DNA of 64,000 bases, from contig CAJUKK010000005.1 of the NCBI GenBank assembly GCA_910586985.1, positions 1-64,000 of the forward strand, in the 5' to 3' direction. This document shows, one piece after another, positions 58,677 through 64,000 of this stretch (position 1 is the stretch's first letter; every line of letters starts with the position of its first letter). The notes below the pieces were generated by a model, which saw only the letters and a list, made by a program, of their open reading frames with translations, was not told the origin of the DNA and ran no database searches. The DNA comes from an uncultured Christensenellaceae bacterium (GTDB lineage Bacteria > Bacillota > Clostridia > Christensenellales > Borkfalkiaceae). Both the position numbers and the translations under genes were made by a program.

Positions 58677-61600
58677 ATGTTGGAAATACGCAATCTGACC
58701 AAGGTCTATAAGACCAAGGGCGGAACGGACACCAAGGCGCTCGATAACGTTTCCATCAATTTCGAAGAGACGGGACTCGTGTTCCTGCTCGGAAAATCGG
58801 GATCGGGCAAATCAACCCTCCTCAACGTTGCGGGAGGATTGGACGAACCGACAAGCGGCGAAGTGATCGTAATGGGCAAGAGTTCGCGCAACTTTACGGG
58901 AAGCGACTTTGACAGTTACCGCAATACGTTTGTCGGATTTATCTTTCAGGAATACAATGTTCTCAACGAATTTTCCGTTGAAGACAACATTGCTCTTGCA
59001 CTCGAACTGCAAGGGAAACCGAAAGACAAACAGAAAATCGCGGAACTTTTGCACGACGTCGAACTCGACGCATACGCAAAACGCAAGCCGAACACCCTTT
59101 CCGGCGGACAAAAACAGCGCATTGCGATTGCCCGCGCGCTCATTAAAGATCCGCAGATCATCATGGCGGACGAGCCGACGGGCGCGCTCGACTCGGCAAC
59201 GGGAAAACAGGTTTTCGACACGCTGAAAAAACTTTCCGAAACGAGACTTGTTATCGTCGTTTCGCACGACCGCGAGTTTGCCGAAATTTACGGAGACCGT
59301 ATCGTCGAGCTTAAAGACGGTCAGATTATTTCCGACGTAAAAAAGAGAAAGGATATTCCGCAACAGCTTGACGAAAATATCACTCTTATCGGAAAAAGCA
59401 CCATCGCCGTAAAACAAGGCGCAAAACTCACGGACGAAAACTTTAAAACCATTAAAAAATTCATTGAAGAATCGGACGGCAATCTAATCCTTACCAAAGG
59501 CGAACGGGAAATCGAAGGTTTCCGCCGCGCAAACCGCATGGATGCGACCGGCGCGCGCGAAAGCTTTTCTGACACTGTGGAATCGGAGCTTAACATTAAG
59601 AGCTACGAGGGAGAAAAAACAAAGTTTATCCGCTCTAAGCTCCCTGTGCGTAAAGCGATCAAGATCGGCGCATCGGGACTCAAATTGAAACCCTTCCGCT
59701 TAGTGCTGACAATTCTTCTGTCCGTTATTTCTTTCGTAATGTTCGGTCTGTTCTCCACAATGATGATTTACGACGGAGATCAGGTTCTCACCGAATCGTT
59801 TATGAACAGCGACTATGAGTTCTTTAACGTTAAAAAGTATTACCAGACAATAAACAGAGTCTCCTATCCCGGGCAAGACGATTATTCCTATACGTCGCGC
59901 AACACCGCCAAGTTTACTCCGGCCGATATTGAGAAACTTGCCAAAGGCAACAAAGACGCCTTTGGTGCGTTCAGTTTCAACTCGAACATAAACAATGCGT
60001 CCTTGTCTCGCGAAGCCGGCGATTATTACAGCCTGTCTATCGAAATGTTTGCCGCGCTCCCCTCTAACCACAGCATACGCGACAGTCTCACGGGCAATTA
60101 TCCTCAAAAGAACAACGAAATCGCAATCAGCAGCTACCTTCTCGATTCTCTGAAAAAATCCACTTTCCGCACCATCAACGAAAAAGGCGAAAACGTTGCG
60201 GAGAAAACAATCAATTCCGCACAGGACGTTATCGGCGAATATATTCAGCTGAGCGGACAAATTATGAAGATCACTGCGGTATTTGACAGCGGCGCGATCC
60301 CCGCAAAATACGACGCGTTAAAGGAAGGCGAGGCTGACTTTTTAACGACAATGACCTTCGCGCAATTCATCTCGGAAGGTTTTTACCGTCTTGCGCTTGT
60401 CTCCGAGAGTTTTATCGAAGAAAACAAGGATCAATTCGGCGATTCTACTTATGTGGATTATTTCGATTACTGCGAACGCCAGATTGCAATTACGGGCGGC
60501 AAAGATATAACCGATAACAACAACGGCGAACATCGCTTTTACAACTATAATATGGTGAAAGTGTATAACCATGGCAGCGGCTCGCAAGCGCCGATTACAA
60601 TGTTTGACAGTACAAAGACGTCTCTTGCAAACAAAGAAATAATACTTTCCTTAGTCGATATTATAAATATGTTTGATTTTAATAACGCTGACGTAAATTT
60701 CAGATACACGTCTCAGGAAGACTATTTTGAACGCAGTGAAACACCGATCGTACTTGTTGGCGGCAAAGACGTAACAGACTTTATCAACGGAGACTACAAT
60801 TACTATTATTGCGAGCACATCAAAGTATTTGACGCTAACGATAACACGCAAATGCCGATCACAATGTTTGACAGCGCAAAAACTTCGCTTGCGGACGACG
60901 AAATTATTGTGAATATTGAAAGTTTCACCAATTTGTTTAGTTTCTATAATAGCGATATGACGGACGAAGAGGATAGAGAATACTTTGAGTTTCAGGATGC
61001 GTTTTCCCTTCTGAGAGATAAGCAGATTTATGACTATGATTTAAATGAAACGCGCCCTGCAACGGAACAGGAACTCAACGAAGCAAGAAAAATCGTCGTC
61101 GCTTTCTTAAACAAACAAGATCTGAGCATTAGCGCGCTCACCGAGCCTGCCCGCGACAGCAATTACTTTTTCGAAGGCAATTATAAAATAGTCGGCTTTT
61201 ACCAAAACGAAGACGGGGACTATATGGACGGCATCTATTGCTCGCAAGCGTTTTACGATTTAGAACATCTTGCAATGGAAAAGAACAAATCGCTTAAACT
61301 CTATCGTGAAGCAATTGATATTCTGAATAGAAAAGAAATTTACGACAACGAAATAGAAAGTTATCGCCCCGCGACGAAGGAAGAACTTGCAGCGGCAAAA
61401 GCGACTGTCCATTCTTTCCTCAAAAAACAAGACCTGACCGTAAGCGTGCTCACCGATTCCAGCAAAAATGGCGACTACCGTTTTGAAGGAAATTATAAAG
61501 TAGTCGGTTATTACGAAATCGAAAACGGTAGCAACGGCATTTACTGCTCGCAGGAATTTTACGATATGGTAGACGTAAACCATAGCGAACAGATTACGAC

Positions 61601-62195
61601 AAAATACGAAAAGGAAAAGGATGCGATCTATCACGTCGCATTTGTTCCTTTCGAAAAGAACGAAACGAGCTTAAAAGCCTTTTTCGGCGGTATCGGAGAG
61701 AATCATATCAACCCCGATACAGACGTATTCTACGAACTGAGCAACGCTCTCTATTCGAGCGTAGACATGGCGAACAACCTCGTCGAGACGCTATCGACCG
61801 TATTCCTGTGGGTAGGTATCGTGCTCGCGTTATTTGCGTCGCTCCTCCTCTTTAATTTCATTTCCATGAGTATTTCCAACAAGAAGAAAGAAATCGGAAT
61901 ACTTCGCGCGGTCGGCGCAAGAGGCATCGACGTTTTCAAAATATTCTTTGCCGAGTCGGGTATCATCGTAGGTATTTGTACGATTCTTTCCCTCGTCGGC
62001 ACGGTAATATTAACGGGCGTGCTTAACAGCATTCTAAAAACCGAAGTCGGATTAGACGTTGCGCTGTTTGTATTTGGCGGACTGTCGGTGGGACTTATGA
62101 TCGGTGTTGCGCTTGCTGTCGCCCTAATCTCCACTTTCCTGCCCGTTTACTTTGCGGCAAGAAAGAAACCCGTAGAATCGATTCGGGCGCTATAA
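58677..62195 (+). CDS. Fused ABC transporter ATPase-FtsX permease with large extracellular domain
   Basis: The 1172-residue protein combines a MacB-type ATPase (Walker A GKSGSGKST at 39-47, LSGGQKQRIAIARAL, ADEPTGALD, VVSHD) with a four-helix FtsX/MacB permease. One helix is near residue 345 and three lie in the last 150 residues, including ISMSISNKKKEIGILRAVGA. Between them is an unusually large extracytosolic domain of some 650 residues. That domain holds two successive internal duplications: residues 605-672 with 693-760, and 776-862 with 880-964. Such transporters act by mechanotransmission and often protect against peptide antibiotics or handle lipoproteins; the substrate here is unknown. 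The ATG at 58677 has AAGGAG upstream. It stands alone, without an obvious two-component system beside it. Confidence 0.87.
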   Translation: MLEIRNLTKVYKTKGGTDTKALDNVSINFEETGLVFLLGKSGSGKSTLLNVAGGLDEPTSGEVIVMGKSSRNFTGSDFDSYRNTFVGFIFQEYNVLNEFSVEDNIALALELQGKPKDKQKIAELLHDVELDAYAKRKPNTLSGGQKQRIAIARALIKDPQIIMADEPTGALDSATGKQVFDTLKKLSETRLVIVVSHDREFAEIYGDRIVELKDGQIISDVKKRKDIPQQLDENITLIGKSTIAVKQGAKLTDENFKTIKKFIEESDGNLILTKGEREIEGFRRANRMDATGARESFSDTVESELNIKSYEGEKTKFIRSKLPVRKAIKIGASGLKLKPFRLVLTILLSVISFVMFGLFSTMMIYDGDQVLTESFMNSDYEFFNVKKYYQTINRVSYPGQDDYSYTSRNTAKFTPADIEKLAKGNKDAFGAFSFNSNINNASLSREAGDYYSLSIEMFAALPSNHSIRDSLTGNYPQKNNEIAISSYLLDSLKKSTFRTINEKGENVAEKTINSAQDVIGEYIQLSGQIMKITAVFDSGAIPAKYDALKEGEADFLTTMTFAQFISEGFYRLALVSESFIEENKDQFGDSTYVDYFDYCERQIAITGGKDITDNNNGEHRFYNYNMVKVYNHGSGSQAPITMFDSTKTSLANKEIILSLVDIINMFDFNNADVNFRYTSQEDYFERSETPIVLVGGKDVTDFINGDYNYYYCEHIKVFDANDNTQMPITMFDSAKTSLADDEIIVNIESFTNLFSFYNSDMTDEEDREYFEFQDAFSLLRDKQIYDYDLNETRPATEQELNEARKIVVAFLNKQDLSISALTEPARDSNYFFEGNYKIVGFYQNEDGDYMDGIYCSQAFYDLEHLAMEKNKSLKLYREAIDILNRKEIYDNEIESYRPATKEELAAAKATVHSFLKKQDLTVSVLTDSSKNGDYRFEGNYKVVGYYEIENGSNGIYCSQEFYDMVDVNHSEQITTKYEKEKDAIYHVAFVPFEKNETSLKAFFGGIGENHINPDTDVFYELSNALYSSVDMANNLVETLSTVFLWVGIVLALFASLLLFNFISMSISNKKKEIGILRAVGARGIDVFKIFFAESGIIVGICTILSLVGTVILTGVLNSILKTEVGLDVALFVFGGLSVGLMIGVALAVALISTFLPVYFAARKKPVESIRAL
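60489..60956 (+). repeat. Internal duplication A in the ABC transporter
   Basis: Two 204-bp units (60489-60692 and 60753-60956), each 68 codons, encode similar segments: xxGGKDxTDxxNG, PITMFDSxKTSLA and a closing FxxxD. Confidence 0.8.
61002..61568 (+). repeat. Internal duplication B in the ABC transporter
   Basis: Two units (61002-61262, 87 codons, and 61314-61568, 85 codons) share IYDxxxxxxRPAT, FLxKQDL, FEGNYKxVG and GIYCSQxFYD. Similarity at protein level is high, with many silent changes. Confidence 0.82.
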
Positions 62196-62215
62196 ACAAA
62201 ACTAGTTTTAATCAA

Positions 62216-62247
62216 ACACCCCCTCGTCTGATAAGACGAGGGGGTGT
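62216..62247. terminator. Shared terminator of ABC transporter and dipeptidase genes
   Basis: A perfect 14-bp stem (ACACCCCCTCGTCT / AGACGAGGGGGTGT) with loop GATA lies between the convergent genes. On the minus strand it is followed by TTGATTAAAA; on the plus strand no T-tract is present. Confidence 0.65.
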
Positions 62248-62257
62248 CACCATTTAC

Positions 62258-63178
62258 TTATAATATTCTCAGAAAATTTTTCCACGCAATTTTCTCCGCC
62301 GTTGAAAATCCGAATTCCCGCGTAAACTCTTCAAGGAGTAAAGGAACGGACGCAGGATTTTTCATATACGCATTTTCGGGTATCCCGTCAAAATCGCTGC
62401 CGATGCAGAGCGCGTCCTCACCGCCCGCATTTACGATCGCGCGCGCGTGCGCTAAAATCGCCGCGCGCTGTCCCTCCGCGCTTTGATCGTCCGAAATAAA
62501 ATCGGCGCAAAAATCAATTCCGACAACCCCGCCCAAGTCCGCAAGTCTCTTTATTTCCGCATCGGTCAGATTCCGCGCACAGTCATAGACGGACTGCGCG
62601 CCCGAGTGACTGGCTACAAACGGTTTATTTTTTTCGTCTGCTATCTCCGCAACGTCATAAAACAGTTTATCGCTCCCATGAGATACGTCAACGAGCATTC
62701 CGATATCCATCATACGGGCGACTGTTTCTCTCCCAAACGCAGTCAGCCCTCGCACCGTTTCACGTTCCGCAAGCGTTGCCCCACCTGTAAACAATTCTTC
62801 GTAACGCGGAAAATTGGGAAAACCGATCTCGTTGGGATAGTTCCAAACAAGCGTCATCATTCTCACTCCGCGTTGAAAGAGCGCGTCTAGTTTTTTAAGA
62901 TCCCCCTCGATCGCGCCGCCCTCTTCCACAGTGAGCAACACATTAATTTTATCCTGTTCGATATCTTCCTTGCTTTTTACGATACGATACTTTTCTCTCT
63001 CGCACATTTTTTCAAAACGATCAATGAGATGGTTTACCGTTTCAAATCGGTTTTCACGCACGTCAAGAAAAGCGGCGAAACACTGTAAGAGGCAATCGCC
63101 TCTTTTCAGCCGCTCCGCCGTTACCTGTCTTTCGCCCGTTTGCGTTAAAACGTCGCAATGCAAATCACAATACTTCAT
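62258..63178 (-). CDS. Membrane dipeptidase family (M19) zinc peptidase
   Basis: The 306-residue protein belongs to the renal dipeptidase family: KYCDLHCDVL with the HxD metal motif, TVEEGGAIEGD with the bridging Glu, MLVDVSHGSD and PFVASHSGAQSV with zinc His residues, and IGSDFDGIP near the end. It probably cleaves dipeptides, including those with D-residues, in the cytoplasm, since there is no signal peptide. Its ATG overlaps the TAA of spoVM (TAATG), and its ribosome site AGGAG lies inside spoVM, so it is co-translated with that gene. Confidence 0.9.
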   Translation of the reverse strand: MKYCDLHCDVLTQTGERQVTAERLKRGDCLLQCFAAFLDVRENRFETVNHLIDRFEKMCEREKYRIVKSKEDIEQDKINVLLTVEEGGAIEGDLKKLDALFQRGVRMMTLVWNYPNEIGFPNFPRYEELFTGGATLAERETVRGLTAFGRETVARMMDIGMLVDVSHGSDKLFYDVAEIADEKNKPFVASHSGAQSVYDCARNLTDAEIKRLADLGGVVGIDFCADFISDDQSAEGQRAAILAHARAIVNAGGEDALCIGSDFDGIPENAYMKNPASVPLLLEEFTREFGFSTAEKIAWKNFLRIL

Positions 63179-63249
63179 TATTTGCTCCTGTAAAAAAGTC
63201 TTAAAACCATTCTCACCGCTTTGGGCGGCTTGATACAGATAATTCTCAT
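63178..63249 (-). CDS. spoVM: Stage V sporulation protein M, 23 residues
   Basis: This tiny ORF encodes MRIICIKPPKAVRMVLRLFY plus RSK. It matches SpoVM, the 26-residue amphipathic helix that marks the convex forespore membrane and anchors the SpoIVA coat base. The IKxPK core with Pro9 and Lys10 aligns with the B. subtilis sequence, where Pro9 is needed for localisation. A strong AGGAGG stands four bases before the ATG. It shares one base with the stop of thiN and one with the start of the dipeptidase (TAATG at both ends). Its place after thiN, with rpmB some 4.6 kb away, is the usual Bacillota neighbourhood. It would be missed by most gene finders. Confidence 0.8.
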   Translation of the reverse strand: MRIICIKPPKAVRMVLRLFYRSK

Positions 63250-63851
63250 TACGCCTCCTCGTTTACAAGAACCAATACGATCCCCTCCGAAAGAATGCCC
63301 GCATCCGACTCCACGGCAATATTCGAGATTCCGCGCGTCGACCCGTATCTGAGCCATAAATCAAAGAGCGGATATTTGAGTCCTCTACTTTCTATTATAT
63401 GCGCGTCGCCGCCAAAAGGGATAATCGACAACGTTTTGCCCATACAATTTCCGATATCGATTTCGCCGTTCCCAATAAAAATATGCGCGCCGTTTGTGTA
63501 CATGCACGCGCGTACGTTTTGTTTGTATGCCGCATACAAAAGATGAAGATTTCCCAAAAAGTGATCTTCGCGCTTGCCGCCGCCCCCGTATATTTCCACA
63601 GCCTTCGCGCCAAGCTCAATTGCACGTTCGAGCGCGATCTCCCCGTCCGTCGCATTTTTCTCGGCGGGATAAGTAAACAGCGGCGGAGGATCCGGAACGT
63701 AAGGGAGAGAATCGTAATCTCCTAAATTTTCATCGATCCGAACGCGCCCTTTCGCCCATTCGTAAGCGCCGTCGCAACATATAACGTAAGCGCCGTCCGA
63801 CGAAATTGTTCCCCGATACGGCTCGCCGTTGAGAAGAATTACCCCTCTCAT
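63249..63851 (-). CDS. thiN: Thiamine pyrophosphokinase
   Basis: The 200-residue protein transfers pyrophosphate from ATP to thiamine, giving the cofactor used for example by the phosphonopyruvate decarboxylase at 16317. Evidence is GVILLNGEP and YVICCDGAYEWA at the start, LGDYDSLP, the signature EKNATDGEIALERAIELGA, and GGGGKREDHFLGNLHLL. The C-terminal beta domain (GLKYPLFDLWLRYGSTRGISN) binds thiamine. The ATG overlaps the rpe stop (ATGA), and its own stop overlaps the spoVM ATG. Confidence 0.95.
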   Translation of the reverse strand: MRGVILLNGEPYRGTISSDGAYVICCDGAYEWAKGRVRIDENLGDYDSLPYVPDPPPLFTYPAEKNATDGEIALERAIELGAKAVEIYGGGGKREDHFLGNLHLLYAAYKQNVRACMYTNGAHIFIGNGEIDIGNCMGKTLSIIPFGGDAHIIESRGLKYPLFDLWLRYGSTRGISNIAVESDAGILSEGIVLVLVNEEA

Positions 63852-64000
63852 ACGCCGCGCAACCTCGCAATCGTCTCCGCCATATTCTCCGAGCGGAATA
63901 CGGCGCTGCCCGCCACTATAACGTTCGCGCCTGCCGATATCACGCTTTTTACGTTCCCCTCGTTTATACCGCCGTCCACCTCGATATCAAGTTCGCCTTT
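63848..64000 (-). CDS. rpe: Ribulose-phosphate 3-epimerase, C-terminal part
   Basis: The last 50 codons of a gene that enters from the right edge are present. DIEVDGGINEGNV and SAGANVIVAGSAVF are the conserved C-terminal barrel strands with the phosphate-binding loop of Rpe, the pentose phosphate pathway enzyme that interconverts ribulose 5-phosphate and xylulose 5-phosphate. It ends RLRGV-stop, overlapping thiN by 4 bp. The order rpe-thiN-spoVM is standard in Bacillota. The N-terminal part lies outside the window. Confidence 0.95.
   Translation of the reverse strand, partial: KGELDIEVDGGINEGNVKSVISAGANVIVAGSAVFRSENMAETIARLRGV

Overview
The window reads as a chromosomal segment of an endospore-forming, Gram-positive anaerobe of the class Clostridia, probably a gut inhabitant of a poorly named lineage. 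The evidence is spoVAC, spoVAD, spoVAE and a 23-codon spoVM, lipoprotein signal peptides, a recG-fakA-yloU/rpmB/spoVM-thiN-rpe block laid out much as in other Bacillota, and a rich carbohydrate toolkit. TGA is used as a stop, and promoters are classical sigma-A type with 17-bp spacers. No rRNA, CRISPR array, insertion sequence or phage gene was seen.

Layout. (1) 1-9.9 kb, nearly all minus strand: tRNA-Ser(GGA), a GH106-like alpha-L-rhamnosidase, a PadR/DUF1700-DUF4097 regulatory pair, a GH13 amylase, and a circularly permuted GH3 beta-glucosidase coupled to a SIMPL-domain protein. (2) 9.9-12.3 kb: a putative extracytosolic flavin electron-transfer set (NusG domain II protein, ApbE flavinyltransferase, FMN-binding lipoprotein). 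(3) 12.4-13.8 kb: spoVAE and spoVAD. (4) 13.9-16.3 kb: a CotH-kinase lipoprotein gene broken by two single-base frameshifts, facing a small XRE repressor across a promoter that carries a perfect inverted repeat. (5) 16.3-35.9 kb: a roughly 20-kb surface-polysaccharide operon running on the minus strand from rfbA. It makes dTDP-L-rhamnose (RfbABDC), three GT2 transferases, a polymerase, a GT-B-like protein, a dTDP-3-amino-3,6-dideoxyhexose (cupin isomerase plus DegT aminotransferase) and a flippase. It ends with a phosphonate module: PEP mutase fused to a cytidylyltransferase, phosphonopyruvate decarboxylase, a LicC-like nucleotidyltransferase, a TagB/TagF-like transferase and a dehydrogenase of unknown substrate. 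(6) 36.1-46.2 kb: YitT protein, glutamate dehydrogenase, RNase Y, an orphan ParA-like ATPase with a small partner, phosphoglucomutase and two polytopic membrane proteins. (7) 46.4-53.2 kb: spoVAC, then an L-rhamnose catabolic group (lactaldehyde reductase, MFS permease, RhaD, RhaA, RhaB). (8) 53.2-64 kb: phosphatase, recG, fakA, yloU, rpmB, a large ABC transporter with internal duplications, a dipeptidase, spoVM, thiN and the end of rpe.

How the parts fit. Rhamnose appears on both sides of metabolism: a predicted rhamnosidase and a RhaBAD-FucO route release and consume it, while RfbABDC builds it into the cell's own glycan. The phosphonate module is the most unusual part. It lacks a recognisable 2-aminoethylphosphonate transaminase and carries an unassigned Rossmann dehydrogenase instead, so the phosphonate placed on the polysaccharide may not be AEP. 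A nine-G tract inside one epimerase gene of the same operon could make the glycan phase variable. All functions are read from sequence motifs and context; no database search was run.
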